Positions 38,833-52,598 are shown, counted from the first letter of the stretch. The stretch: 64,000 nt of DNA from Todiramphus chloris collaris (GCA_025345505.1 JANVCC010000021.1:32668893-32732892), one strand, 5' to 3'. The notes: generated by a model from the letters alone, not told the origin. Translations and numbers: made by a program.

Positions 38833-40266
38833 ATCAACAACAAATAACATTATCCAGAAGTGGCCTTTAAAATGAATTCTGTGGTGTCCGTCTGTCAGGC
38901 ATGCCTGTGAGATAAGGTCCCTTAGGGATCTCAGGTGTAGGTCCATTTCTGACTTTCAAATGGACTTCAAGTATGAAACAGATGCTGAAATGTTCACATT
39001 AAGTAAAGGTGCCTCTGGGGTAGCCTCTGGGTCTGAACAATAGCAGAACTTGAGGCAGCTATTAGCTTTCCTGGAAAAACCTGTCAGCACCTGGATACTA
39101 ATCATATTTTTCTGCTCTTCCTGCTTAAGGTATATTCTATTTCCACTGGACTTTGTGCACTAACTAGTTGTTTGGTCTATCTTTGCCTAACTTTTCCATC
39201 TTTGGAATACAAAGTTTTAATACTTGATTACTAAAAAAAGATACTGCAAGACTAAAATTGTTAAAAAGTATAAAGCAATCTTGGTCTATGGTGACAGAGG
39301 TCAGCTATTTATTAACTTGTGATACCTGGTTAGAAAAAAGCATTTATATTTTACTCTGATGTATCTGTCTTAGCTGCCTGAAAGGAATAGGAAGCTCTGT
39401 GTGTGACCCTCAATTACTTTCTCTGAGTGACAGAACTGAAGGATACTGGTATAAGAGATGGTGTATTTTTCAGAAACAATTACAAATACAAAATTTTCAT
39501 TGATTCAATACCTTTCAAATAGTAAAAAAAAATTTACTGATTTTTTGGGTGACTGAAGTCAGTTCAGTTCCTGAACTACTTTGCAGTTTATGCTTTTATT
39601 TCACAAAAGCAATGCCCTTGTTCATATTTATAAGTTAGCGGTTTTGGGAAAGACTGGAGTGATAAACTATGCACAAGTACTTTTACACTTATCTTGTCTG
39701 CTGGGCATAGGAATGTGTGTTCCTATGAGCTTACATTTAGAACAGAAAAGCCAGCCCTCAGGAGGTCTGAAAAAGAGAAATTAAATTCAGTATTACCATG
39801 CAGAAGTGAAATATAATTATGTATATAACACTATATTACTAAGAACAAAAGAGTACAAATCACAGTACATGGGAGATGCCATTTTTGAAAGAAAGGAAAA
39901 GAAAGGGAGAGAAGGGAAGGGATAAAGAAAGTACACCTGGATTGGATAAAGCTAATTTTCTTCATAGCAGCTCATAACGTGTTGAGGGTTAGATTTGTGA
40001 CGAAAACAGTACTGATAAGATACTTAACATCCTAGCTTTGTTAGTGTCAAGGCATTCTCTGTTTCTCACTGTGATAAATAAAATATTTGTTTATCAATAA
40101 AATGGAAAAGAGGAGATTTTAGGAAGGTTAGCTGTCTTTTTCTCAAGAACTTCCTGGGCATGCATCTACCCTTGGGAGGTGGTGAATGATTACCTTTGCA
40201 TCACTCATTTTGTTCTGTTTTCATCTCTCTTCTTCTAGTTATCCGTCCATTATTAATTAATCATTT

Positions 40267-40366
40267 NNNNNNNNNNNNNNNNNNNNNNNNNNNNNNNNNN
40301 NNNNNNNNNNNNNNNNNNNNNNNNNNNNNNNNNNNNNNNNNNNNNNNNNNNNNNNNNNNNNNNNNN
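40267..40366. other. Assembly gap, 100 N
   Basis: Exactly 100 N, the conventional length for a gap of unknown size. Its right edge is an AAGGA microsatellite and its left edge is ordinary AT-rich DNA, so the missing sequence probably includes more of the repeat. Frames drawn across it are meaningless. Confidence 0.98.
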
Positions 40367-40440
40367 AGGAAAGGAAAGGAAAGGAAAGGAAAGGAAAGGA
40401 AAGGAAAGGAAAGGAAAGGAAAGGAAAGGAAAGGAAAGGA
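40367..40440 (+). repeat. (AAGGA)n pentanucleotide microsatellite
   Basis: About 74 bp of perfect AGGAA/AAGGA units running out of the gap and ending at 'attcatac'. Strand asymmetry is strict (purines on +, pyrimidines on -), a composition that is often hard to sequence. Confidence 0.97.
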
Positions 40441-41647
40441 ATTCATACTAATTTCTGATTGCTCATTATGCTAGGCTATATGGATTTATAATTTGTAGCA
40501 TATTAATTTGTGAGTGAAAAAAAATTAAAGGGTAGTGAATTACACCATTTTCTTAGAAGTATTTACTTCAAGATTACAATTTCAAGGAAGAAGAAAGGTC
40601 TGGTTTTGAGAAAGCACAGCTTTGTGCTCTGAGTTATACAAAACTATACTAATCTTGAAACTGTAGCTGTTTCATTGTGTAAAGGATTGAATTATGAAAC
40701 TGCTTTTCCAATCTTTACTATTTTCAGGGTCTTTTGACTACTTAATAGCACTGCAAAGCAGTTATCATTTTTTAAATTTTTGAGCTTCATGACTATCCAT
40801 GTAGTTGCTTTTAGAAAAGCAGATCATATTCCTATTCATATTCCTATTGCCCCTTTTTATACATAAAGTTAGGAGGTTTCACTGAGAGTAACAGATGCTC
40901 TTGGAATTTATCCCTAATATACAAACACACATTTCTTTCTGAACTGCATTAGAGAGGTTGTCTTCAGAGTTTAATTTCTTTATATTAGTCTCCTGTCCTC
41001 TGACAGGAAGTTGAATAGATGATAGACACTGAAAATAAACTTGTACGATTGACTAAACAACAAATGTGACCTTCAGTGACAGCCTGCAAGACAAGATCTC
41101 TTAAGTATTTTTCTTTATACAGTTTTACTTTACTTATAGATGAGATGTTACCTTACTTGCAATGGACAACTATTTTAAAACAAAAGCACATAGGAATTAA
41201 TCCTTTAATACTTTGCTGACCTTGCTATTTATCTATCCACTAATTCTTTAAATAATTCTTTTTTTTCGTAGTCCTATTTCCAAACATTGATTTCCCTTTG
41301 GCTACTATACTGCATTGGTTCCTTAAGTCTGGGTCAAGTTTATTTTTCTTCAGTCCCATTTATGCCTCTTTAACCAGTTTCTTTGAAGTGCCCTTATCTG
41401 AACTAAATATGAATTTGTCTACATTGCTGAAAGCCAGAATATATAATTTTTCCCTTTTTATTTAACTTCAAGATTTTTAAACTGTCTGCATAAGTCCACT
41501 TAACCCAGGGACAGACCTGACTGTTTCTTGTCCCTTGCAGTATTACTTCTGTTAGCTGTAGTAAATAGCAAAAGCCCTTATGGCTTTCTCTGCCTTCAGA
41601 AGCAAGAGGGTACTTCACTATACTCACAGGAAGCACAAATTTATTAG
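40441..41647. other. AT-rich DNA, nothing recognised
   Basis: Between the microsatellite and the old CR1. No exon, RNA gene or element seen. Confidence 0.5.
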
Positions 41648-42735
41648 CTGGAAAGGATCAGCGGAGATTCTCTCTTGCACCCCTGCTCAAGGGAGGGTAG
41701 AGAATGTTGCTCAGGGGACATATCTAGTTGCATTTTTAATGTTGTGATGTCCCTGTGGAGATCCTACAGTCCCTTTGCATAATGTCTTCCAGTGTTTGCC
41801 CATTCTCATGATAGAAAAACCCCACATCCCGATTGAAGAATCTCCCATTCTCCAACTTGTGCTTGTTGCCTCTAGACCAGTCACCATGTGCTTCCAAGAA
41901 GACTGGCTCCATCCTCTCATGCCCTGACACAGGGTATGTCCAGAAGGTAATGAGGTCTCCTCTGATCCCTGTTAAAGCTGGAGAGACCTCACAGCCTTTC
42001 ACAGCTTTTGCTCGCACACCATGTGCTCCATCCCCTTCACCAACTTGATGACCTTCTCTGGATGCACTCAATGTAATAGTGTCTTTCTTGTGCTGTGGAG
42101 CCCAAAACCAAGTGCAGGACTTCAGATGTAGTCTCAGAACTGCAAACCAAAGATGGATTGCTTTGCTGAACCTGCTGACTACACTTCTTCAGATACTTAT
42201 CTGTCAAGCTGCTTTCTAACCAGACAGCCCCCACCTGTGGTATGGCATGAGGTTATTTCCTCTTGGATGCAGGATTTTATACTTTGCTGAATTTCATAAT
42301 GTTGCTGTCACCCCATTCCTTGTATCTGTGTAGGTCCCTCTGGATAGCAGCCCTGCCCTCAAGTATATCATCTGTTCCCCCCAATTTTGTATCATCCACA
42401 AATATGCTGGGAGCGTCCACTCACCCATTGTCCAGGTTGTTAATAAAGTAGTTGAACAATATTTGCCCTAGTAATAGTGCCAGTTGGGTTTTTACTGCTG
42501 ATTGCTGCTCTTTAAGATCAACAGTCCAGCAAATTTTACTTCACTTTATTGTCCACTTATCTAGTCTGTAGTTCATGAATTTGACTATAAGAATACATTT
42601 ATAAACTGTGGAAAATGCCTTGCTAAACTCAAGTATGCTACATCCACCATTCTCCTCTCACACACATGGACTGTTCTATCATAATAGAAGGAATTAACGT
42701 TGGTCAGGCACAATTTTCCCATAAGGGGAAATTGG
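41648..42735 (-). mobile_element. Old CR1 LINE, RT through 3' UTR
   Basis: On the minus strand this runs from a decayed RT palm (antisense of the 'KAFDTV' and following blocks near 42590-42735) through the catalytic region. Antisense 'aattttgtatcatccacaaa' near 42390-42410 corresponds to the F(A/V)DDTKLG box. It continues through the C-terminal domain to a long 3' UTR of the type ending near 41648 (antisense 'cccctgctcaa' block). Unlike the young plus-strand copies the 3' UTR is several hundred bp long. Divergence is high and all frames are broken, so it is an older subfamily. Confidence 0.85.
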
Positions 42736-45700
42736 TGATTAGAATGTTTCCTGTCAGTATGCAGATGGCTGGTCTGAGGTTCCCTATGTTGTAGGCTAAA
42801 CTGTGGGATGGAGTGTTCTTCTGCGCCAAGAACAGAGAGGTGAAAGAGGACTATGATTTCTGATATTTTCTATGTGATCATAATGACGTGGAAGGATAAC
42901 TTATCCTGTCTCAGTCCACATTATATATGATACATATCATGATAGAGGTACATTAATTTGAGTCTCCTGTCCTCACCAAGGATCTTCAGTAGTGATTAGA
43001 AAACCCTATGAAAGATTAGTGCCACTACTCTAAATCAGAGTGATGTACTTTTTCTTGTTACGCAGATTACCTCTTCAGTTACTAATAAGAAGTTGTTTTT
43101 TCTGGGATTTATTACAATCAGCTACCTGTAGTGACATGATACTCTAAAAATACTAGTTCTTTTTACAGAGTACAAGAAATCCTGTCTTAGTTGTAGATTT
43201 AGTCAGATAAATCTCACATAAAGAACATTTCTTTTGAATTTCCCCAGGATATTTGTATTACAATTCAGTTGTTATTAAGTGGATAGGAGAAAGTATAAAT
43301 CTATATTTTTCTCACTTCTAAAATATTCTAATCCAGAGGTCCTTGAAGATTTTGTATAGCTTAAGGTACATTGTGTCTCAGCCTAATAAATACATGATTT
43401 AGTTTCTTTCTGATGTTATTAGCAATGTCCTATTTGCAACATCTGAACAATCTGTTTCCTTTTGCTGCTGCTATTTTGCTGCAATTGTTTAGGTATTTTG
43501 GAAACATGTCCTTTTTTTAAGGGATCCAATCTTTCCTGAGTCAAAAATAATGGTATTTTGCTGTTGCCTTTGATAAATGCAGAATCAGGTCTTCAGACTT
43601 CTTACTCTTATGTGATTCTAATTATGTTACACTTTTGTCCTTATTCTGTGCTTTCCCTTGCAACATTAAACTTAATTTCTTAATTATTCAACATTGGCAA
43701 ATTATGAGACAAATCTGGAACTCATTTCCTTTGCTGCTTGCTCTGTGTCCTCTCTTTTAAATAAATGGAATGATGAGCATATGACTACTTTTTGATAGAC
43801 TTTGTGTCGTTTATTAAAGTCTGGTGTACAATGCTCCTCCTTACTTTAGGTTTGCCCTGATTCAGGAAGATACTTATGGTTACAACTATCCTCAGTTCTG
43901 TTAGGACTAATACTGAATTTACTAAGACTGCTCGTGGTGAAGGTTAGGATTGTCTGCAATTATATTTGGTAGTAGGGGATGCTTTCAAAATAATCTGTTA
44001 GAAGCATAAAACCAGTTATGAAATACTGTAGATACTGGAATAGCTGTTTCCCTAATGCAAAAATGGCACATCTGAAGAAGTAAGTTTTGAATAATGAAAA
44101 TTATTTAAATGTAGAATTCCATCCTTTACAGGCATTTATTGAAATATTGCACCACATTTCTACTGAGGGAAGGTTTACTATCAATCTGAGATTAGCTATA
44201 CAGAATACTTCTGAAAGGTTATTCAAAGTCCTATATTGACAAAGCCAAACAAACAAACTGTTTTCTGCAAGAAATCAAAATCTCTTTACAGATTTTCTTC
44301 ACTTCTGCTCTCTGAATGACATTCTTCTTGATACTGTCAACAAGAATGTCAATTGTAATGCAGATATCTGTCTCACAGGAAGTGGACTGAGACCATGGGA
44401 TCAATTTTCATAAGCAATTGAATAGCTATCAATCAGTAATGATGTTTTGTTTGGACATATTAATGAACTGGATCACATAAAAACTAATGGTCTGTCAGAA
44501 GTTGAAAGGTCATAGTCCTATTACCAGTCTTTATACCCTTTAGTACTCTGAAATGTTTTCTTTCATTTCCTTTCTAGTTTGGTTTTTTTTTTTCTCTCAA
44601 CTTACTATTTTTTATAATATCCCTTTTACACATCTTCTAAGACTTGTCCTAAAGCCTTATTTTTCACATGTTATTTTCCATTTTATGTTTTTATTGTATC
44701 AGACACATTTAGGTCCTCAAACTTGACTAATATCTTGGGCATTAAACTGATAAAAATAATAGCAAATAACAACTTCAGCTCCAGGAACAATTAGACCTGA
44801 AATATGGAAGCAGCAATACTTGCTTCTCCAGAATCATCAGAATGAGTCTTTAACTGCTTGTAGCCTCTGGATGTGGCATACTGGAGATTCAAATCTCAGA
44901 TCACGTTTGGAAGAATTCCAGGTTTGGAGTCGTGTCTCTGCAGGAGGAGTTCCCTGATGCTCCAAGAATCCTTACCATAACTGCAGTGCCTAAAAGCATG
45001 ACTTAAGCCAAGGATTTAGGGCTCCTTCTTCCAAGAACAAACAGCAGTGAGAATCTGGAAGTCCTGCAGCCACAAGCCTGGGATTTGAGAAATCCTTCTG
45101 CAGGGCCTTCCACCTGCCCACATCTGCCTGCATCTCCACAGCTCAAACCTCTGCCCATCACCTGGTGTCTCCTGTTGGCAGAGCATGTTCATGGTGTGCA
45201 CTCACTGATCATTTATGCTCCATGAACTAGAATCATGTTTACATTTCTGGTAGTATTTTTAGGTAGCTGACTTCTGACTACATTCTCACCTTCTCCATTA
45301 CCTCTGGTATTAATTGTAGTAGTCTGAAATAGTCTTGATAATATCAAACTTGAAAAATTATATATTTACAATATTTTAATGTCTTTCTTCTGTCCTTTCA
45401 TGGCAACTCCCTTTTACTAGAAGAAAAAGTTTCATTGTCATTCCCTTTTGTCATTTCCTGTTATTGACTCTATGCCTTACTGTATGTGTCATGGTTTCAA
45501 AGACAAGTTGCTCAGTTTGGGTATGTACAGCTGTAGCTGTTCATGTAATAAGAATGTTTGCAGTCAGATGTGTACACAAAGCTAACAGGCTGAAAAATTC
45601 AGGTTGGAGCCAAAGCCACCAGATTTGTCATCCTAGGGTCTCATCAAATATGCATTGTTTCTCTCCAGTCAGCCTTATCCCATGTCTTTCTCACCTGCAA

Positions 45701-48700
45701 AATAAACTCATGTAATGAGCTCTGGGTTATTCCCTTCTTCTTCCTCCTTCTCTCACTTCTAAATCTATCTAGACCTTTCAGGAATACTTACTGTAAATGT
45801 ACCACCATGCTTTGAATTAAGCTGTGCTGTGGCAAATTTAGTCATATATAGTAATTTTCAGCTGCCTTCTTTTCAAGTTTGATTCGTATTCTAAACATGC
45901 ATCAACCAACTCTTGAGTTTGCCACTAAAATAAGGATTAAGTATTCATTTGGCATGCTTATCATATGCTGGCTAGTGCTATGCCAGGGGAACCAGCTGGT
46001 CTGTGGAATAAAAATCTCATATTGGATTTTCCCAAGGACTTTTTATTTAAAGAAATAAACAGAAATGGGGGGAGGGGGGTGGTGGTGAAGAAAAAGCAGT
46101 ACAAATATTTACAACGTAAGTTGAAATATGTGTTTGTCCTTGACGCTGTAATCACTTATCTTCACATTGAAACCTATGGTTTTTGAAGATAAATGATTTA
46201 TTCTGACATGAATTTCTGAAGACCCGCAGCAGTTTCAGTTGTCCCATTAACACGTGAAACAATGAGTAAAAATATCAGTGTTGTACAGTGTGTGCATCTT
46301 AACCGGAGTTCATCATATTTCATTCCTTTTATAAAAATCCTCTAATGCAAAACATTCTTATGTAAAAAAAAAAAAAAAATAAACAACCAACAAAAAACCC
46401 TGCACAGATCAACACAAAACAGAAACCCAAACCAAACCCACATGCCAAAATGCCCCCCAAATCCCCACTCATTACAAGAGGGCACTGCAATTTCTTTCCT
46501 TGTGGAAGCTTTCCAAGAGTTAAAACTCTTTTTATGTCTCTGAGCTACAGTATGTAAAAGACAGTCCTACTAAGATATAATTAGAAGTGTAGGATAATTC
46601 TAATGCTGTTTTACAACTGATGAAATCTACTTCAGCACTGTCTACCACCTGATTACCATGGAAACCATTGCTGGCCAACAGAGTACTTCTGATCAAAAGG
46701 AATTATTATTAATCTTCCCAGTCAAGGGTGGATGGAGATTAGGACAGCTTATGTTAAAGTTTCTGGTACAGGCTGAAAGGTTCAGTAAGGGTAAATATTA
46801 ATTCTTAGAGTGTTAGAGAGCAGGAATGTTTTGTTAAGAGACAAGCGCAAGTGGCTGTTCAAAAATCAGGTATTAGCAGATTGCAATATCAGCTGTGCAG
46901 CTCCAGGAACTGGACATAAATAAAGGTAGTTTTCTGGATAGTAAAGAACTACAAGAAAAACTGACATGAGAAAATTAGCTGTCTGTTTCAAGGATAGTCA
47001 AATGCTAGTTTAAAACCTGGTACTGGAAGGAAGAAGTGGTAAGAATGTTGTGTGCAGGTTAGTGTTTAGACAGGAAAATAGACATTTTGCCAAAATATAC
47101 TCTGTTAGAGAAGATGCTTTTGGGTTTTTTGTTTTTTGTTTTTTTTTTGTAAAAATATGTTTGATGTACAAAGACAATAGCCATGGCTTATAATAGACAT
47201 GGAAATCTAAATATTTTACAGAGATTTGAGAAGAGATCATAGGAACCTATATCAAACCTCTGTTATTCAAACAAACAACATTTTCTGTTTATAGTACAAC
47301 TGTTGAGGCAGAAGATAGGCAACCATTTCATAGGAATTCCCTATCTCTTAAAACAGGTGCAAATTGATTGGTATTTGGTGTTTCTAAACTAAAGAAGTTT
47401 TTCACTTCACAAATCAATGTTTATACCAGACACCCATGTTGCCAAAAACATGATACTTGTACATTAAAACTCTACAATTCAAATTTTCCCATGGTTCATA
47501 TTCCAAAAGGCTAAAAAGAAAGGATCCAAAAAGTCAGCAAACAGCACAAAGTTGGACTGGGAAAACAAGGTATGAGGAATCTATATGGAAAATAATGGTA
47601 ATAATTTTGTACTCCTCTAAGCAGAACAAAAAAGTATTTTTACCTTTTTATCAGTAAATGGCTGTTATTTCACTACTTTCCTCTCTCCTTTAATGGAGGA
47701 AATACAATTATGTACTTAGTTCCCAGTGAACTCACTTATAATTAAACACATAGGTATTTAGCGACTACCTGTCTCAGCCAAGCTATTCTTCCAGGCTTTT
47801 TCTGTAGACCGTGGAGGTAGACCTTTGGACAATGATTTAACTTCATCATAGAATGGTGCTATTAACCTACATTTCCAAGTGGCTTTTTATTTCCTTTAGC
47901 TATAAAGGCAGCATGGATGATATGCTCAACTTGCTCTTAGAAGACTAACTTAGTTGAATGAATGTTGCACTTGAGGATTTTCTCAAATGGCCAAGTGATG
48001 TGGTGGTTAATCACTTTTTCTCTTTGTCTGATACTGCCCTGGTGACTTTTAAAAAACACATTCCACACTGGTTTAAGTATTCAACTGCTTATAGAATTTT
48101 CTATAGAACAGACTGGAAGATTAGAATCAAGCTGTGATAGAAAGCTGCTGGGAATGACAGGGAATAGATCATTGTTAGTAAAGCTTTTTGTATGTGTGTA
48201 TGTGTGACTGGATAAATATTGACTCTATAAGCATAGTTATTTTCCTGGATTCTGTATAAATAAAAAACAAAGAAGGAAACATTTTGCATTAGTCTAATGA
48301 TTTGGAAGATGAGAGGAAGTACTGATACTTTGGAAGCCAAAATCATGGAGGGACTTTGGAACTCATTGTTGTAGTTTATAATATCAGAGTCAGTCTCCCA
48401 ATGGGAAATAACACAGGACTTCTTTCTTGTCTTCACCCTTGGTGGCCAATTAAGAGCCTTTTTGGTTCCAGATGAAGATTTGGCAGGTCTACTCTTTTGG
48501 CCACAATGTGGTGAGGAATGTAATGAAAGTTAAACTTAAATTAGAGTTCAGCACCTGTGACTGGCTTGGCTCTGTGTTCACACTTGACACTAAGCCAAGG
48601 CAGAGCCAGAGTGAGAACCTTCTAATGTTGTTTCTTGGCAGTCATAGTCCCCTTAAATATCAGTTAATATATTTATTTTTCCTCATTTATAGTGTTAGCT

Positions 48701-49841
48701 CCAATGCTTTGACTTCCATCTTGCTCAAAGGGACAAACTAGGACCTTGGCATCATTCTATTACCACAGGTTTGGCTGAAGGAGTTAAGCAGTTTGAAGAG
48801 AAATTTATTTTCAATATGGCAAAGATGAATCCATAGCAGATACTGAACTTTATCGTGAGGCACACTGTTGTTTTCTTAAAATCTTTTTTAATCTGCTACT
48901 TGAATGGGAAATGATTTTTGTATTATGTGAAGTCTTTCAAGATTTTTCAAGTTTTTGTGGTTTGCATTTAATCAACTTAAGGCTTATGAAAACCTTCAAG
49001 AAGGAAATGAGACCTATTTAGCTCAGAATCCCTATTTTTCTGAGGACTGCTATACTTTGAGAGAATTGGTAATACCTGTTTTTCAAAATGCCATGAATAA
49101 AGCCTATCAGACACTCAGAGTTGGCTTTCTAGAGTAAGTACAGCAAATCTATTTATTGACTCTTCTGGGTTGGGTTTCTCTCAGTCTCATTGTGGTTGTC
49201 CCTCTTTGAACTTTGTATTAAACAGGCAGTGGAACAGGATCTTTATTCTTTATCAGGAGTGAGTACTCTAAATCCTTCATTTTATGTAAATCAATATTCC
49301 CAAAAGAAAAAAAAAAAAAAAAGTTCACTCAGAAAGCAAGAAGGGATGGTATTTATCTTACCGGCAGCATCTATATCTGAGCTACCTTTCTAGACTCTGA
49401 TTACAGGCCACAGAAGAAAAAGGCAGTTCTAGGCATAATTAATCTTATCCTTAAGCAGATATCTAAGAGATCAAATAAATTTCATGCTAACAGCTTCTGT
49501 TTCTCTCCATTGATTATAAAGGAGACTAGACTGATTAGCTCTGTTGCCTACATTGTAGTTCTGTTTCAAGTAGATAAGATAATTGTACCCATGGTGTCTC
49601 TATGGTCTAATGTTTTGAATGTTCATCTGAAAACAGATGGGGAGACTCAGCCCCCTCAGGCAGCCTGTAACAGGACCAAAAAATGATGTTTATACTTTAC
49701 AGATAGATTAGATTAGCAGTAGAAAAAGGCTGGGTTAGCCAAGTCTACTAACTAACTTAAGCAAGGTGTGATACTGAATGAAAGTGTTCAGACTACATGT
49801 TTAGGAAAATATAGTACCTTTAATTTTCTCTTAGTAAAATA
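42736..49841. other. 7.1 kb without recognised gene
   Basis: Mostly AT-rich. A slightly GC-richer block at about 44870-45215 has no recognised identity. A poly-A/A-C-rich tract lies at 46363-46470. A frame with an exon-like end (good GTAAGT donor) is at about 48982-49133. Poly-A at 49307-49322. No RNA gene was seen. Confidence 0.5.
46363..46470 (+). repeat. A/C-rich low-complexity tract
   Basis: Begins with a run of A and continues as A- and C-dominated sequence with few G or T. It resembles the tracts at 20081 and 62621. Confidence 0.75.
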
Positions 49842-50632
49842 TTTGTATGGAGTTTAACAAAACCAAGTGCCGGGTCATGCACTTTGGTCACAACAACGCC
49901 CAGCAACACTACAGGCTTGGGGAGGAGTGGCTGGAGAGCTGCCTGGCAGAAAAGGCCCTAGGGGTGTTGGTCAATAGCCATCTGAACATCAGCCAGCAGT
50001 GTGCCCAGGTGGCCAAGAAGGCCAATGGCATCCTGGCCTGTATCAGAAATGGTGTGACCAGCAGGAGCAGGGAGGTGATCGTACCCCTATACTCGGCACT
50101 TGTGAGACAAGTGTACACTTGTACTGTGTCCAGTTTTGGTCACCACTGTACAGGAGGGACATCGAGGTGCTGGAGCGAGTGCAGAGGAGGGCAACAAAGC
50201 TGGTGAAAGGGCTGGAAAGCATGCCCTATGAGGAGCGGCTGAGGGAACTGGGTTTGTTTAGTCTAGAGAAGAGGAGGCTGAGAGGAGACCTTATTGCCCT
50301 CTACAACTACCTAAAAGGAGGTTGTAGAGAGGCTGGTGTTGGTCTCTTCTCTCAAATTAGTAATGATAGGACGAGGGGGAATGGAATCAAATTGCATCAG
50401 GGGAGGTTTAGATTAGATATTAGGGGGAAATTCTTCACTGAGAGGGTGGTTAGGCACTGGAACAGGCTGCCCAGGGAGGTGGTGGAGTCACCGTCCCTGG
50501 AGGGTGTTTAAAGAATGATTAGATGTGGATCTTGAGGATATGGTGTAGTGGTTAGAGAAATGCTAGGACAAAGGTTGGACTTGAAGACCCTGGAGGTCCT
50601 TTCCAACCATAACGATTCTATGATTCTATGGT
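49842..50632 (+). mobile_element. CR1 LINE, well preserved 3' copy
   Basis: A 790-bp CR1 copy starting at the '[14 protein letters not shown]' block after RT and ending with 'ggacttgaagaccctgg', 'aggtcctttccaacc' and two perfect octamers (gattctatgattctatg). It is the least decayed CR1 in the window: only two clear frame breaks are visible. This suggests a comparatively young insertion of the same subfamily as those at 805 and 9775. Confidence 0.95.
49847..50548 (+). pseudogene. CR1 ORF2 C-terminal remnant, nearly open
   Basis: The first frame (49847-50206) covers '[20 protein letters not shown]' through '[15 protein letters not shown]'. At 50107-50122 a 16-bp palindrome replaces the usual sequence and adds two bases, so the reading moves to the overlapping frame that ends at 50511 ('[20 protein letters not shown]', '[21 protein letters not shown]', '[20 protein letters not shown]'). 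An extra G near 50504 then causes a premature end. The ancestral stop is TAG at 50546-50548. No catalytic RT region. Confidence 0.9.
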
Positions 50633-51611
50633 AGGTAATTCTTGAAAAAGTTTGTAAAGATAAAACTATGTCATTTGATTACTTACTTTCTTAACTCATC
50701 AAATTTGTGTATACACAAGGCCTATTAAAAATAAAGTTTGTTATGTTTTTTGTTTGTTTGTTCTTTCCATTCCTCTACTGCTTTCAATGTTAAGGTTGAT
50801 TACATTACAGAAATAGTATGTGAAGTAATAATAACTTTATAAAATACTGTCCTTTGACATCATCTAAATAAACCACTGATATTATTGGAATACATGCATA
50901 TAAATATTTATGAATGTGGATACTCAACAACATAATACATAGGTAAATGTATACTTATGTAGTCATAGTTATACATTTGCATATCTGTTACCTTTTTTCC
51001 TTTGAAATGGGACCTATAGTGCTAGTCAAGACAAAAGTTCTCATATCACAGTAGAAATATTGCAGGTTACATGCTTATTTTTCATGTTTATATAATTTTA
51101 ATTTTCATCTCAATCTCTTTCTAAATGCTTATCTACCTATATATACTGGGAAGTTGCTTATTTTATTTATATTTTTTATATATATATAATTTTTTTTTTT
51201 ATCTGGTTTTGTTTGTCTATTGGAGGTTTCAGTGGGGGATTTTTTATTCCTTTTTTAATCCATTGATTTCCATGATACTGCTGGGGAATAATGTATAGAA
51301 TCTGTTGCATCTCCTACATCATGGTATTTTTCTTAGGAAAATAAATGTTAACCCCAAAATTAACAAGCATGATGTAACTGGAGGAAATGAAGGCACTGTA
51401 AACTTATTCAAATAGGAAATCTGGGGCACTATAATGTAAGTGATGCCTAAAATACGTGCTGAGACACAGTTCTGCTTTCATTCATAGGCAAATATTATGT
51501 ATTTGAAAGGAGAGGATCATAGGTGGTTTATTTCCTATTAAGATTTATCTGTCCTGTTACAGGTACAGTTCAGAGCATGAAATGCTACAGAGATCTATTA
51601 ACATAGCTGAC

Positions 51612-51632
51612 TAAATAAATAAATAAATAAAT
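51612..51632 (+). repeat. (AAAT)n microsatellite
   Basis: About five AAAT units following 'gctgacta'. Confidence 0.85.
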
Positions 51633-52598
51633 TTATAACTGAAACTTTAGATAATGGGTCATTGACACTGTTTTCAAGATTACAGATTGATCTGTAACAC
51701 TGTACCTCTATTACAACTTCTTCTAAAGAAATACTGCAGTGAAATTTTGCCTCTAGAAAAAGGTAGTACAATTCTTGCTATTCAGGAGTAGAGAGCTGAG
51801 ACCAGATTGTGCTTTAAAAAATCCTCATGTCATTTTTTTTTTTTTTTTACCCTTGTTCCTAAAGGAAAGTAAACTATGCCAGGTGTAGATATCTGACACA
51901 TTGCTTCTTTCTGCACTAATGCAGCTGTGCTAGTCATTTCAGGGTGTCAGCTGATTAAAAGCCCTGATCCTGCTTCTATCCATTGATTTCCACCTCTCCC
52001 AAATTTTTAGAAATAGTTGCAACCCATGGAGACAGCTCTTATGCCTTTGGGTTCATTTTAACCTTTTCTAGGCTGCATGCTAATGAAGATAAAATCAGAC
52101 AGCAGCCTTTCACTCTGCACATTCAAAAGGTGAATACACATTATTCCATGAATACAGTCATAGGCAGATGGGTACCTGTGCTGAGCTTATGCTCAGATAA
52201 ATAAATTTGCTGTACACCCTAAGTGCAATAGATATACTACTGATTTTTTTTTTTTCTGTGGACATGTGCTATCCCCTGTGAAATTTGTGTTGACTAAGGA
52301 AACGAACCTCATGAAGCACCAGGAATTTACTGACTGTTTAAACAACATTTGAACTGTGTAGCCAAAATAAAACCCAAGTTATTATTAGTCAAATTACAGT
52401 GCTGCTAACACTTACAGACAGTTTTGTTAAAATACCCTAATTTTTGCTAATACCCAGGAATAACACAGCAAGCACTGATGCATACAAACTTTCTCATATT
52501 CATCTGCTTTTGCTGATGTTGTGGTCACACTCCCAGTGCTCTGATGGATGCTGAGTTGCCTCAATACCATGTTCCCTGAAGGAAAGTGGGAGGCCACC

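Larger units (their letters stand above)
31937..40266. other. 8.3 kb AT-rich stretch, no gene recognised
   Basis: No transposon or exon could be supported. Visible low-complexity pieces are poly-T at 34350-34368, 35721-35736 and 36778-36806, and an AAAC repeat at 38806-38832. Open frames are short (108 codons or fewer) and featureless. Confidence 0.5.

Noticed and set aside
40196..40474. Plus frame crossing the assembly gap
   Set aside because: It consists of N codons and the pentanucleotide repeat.
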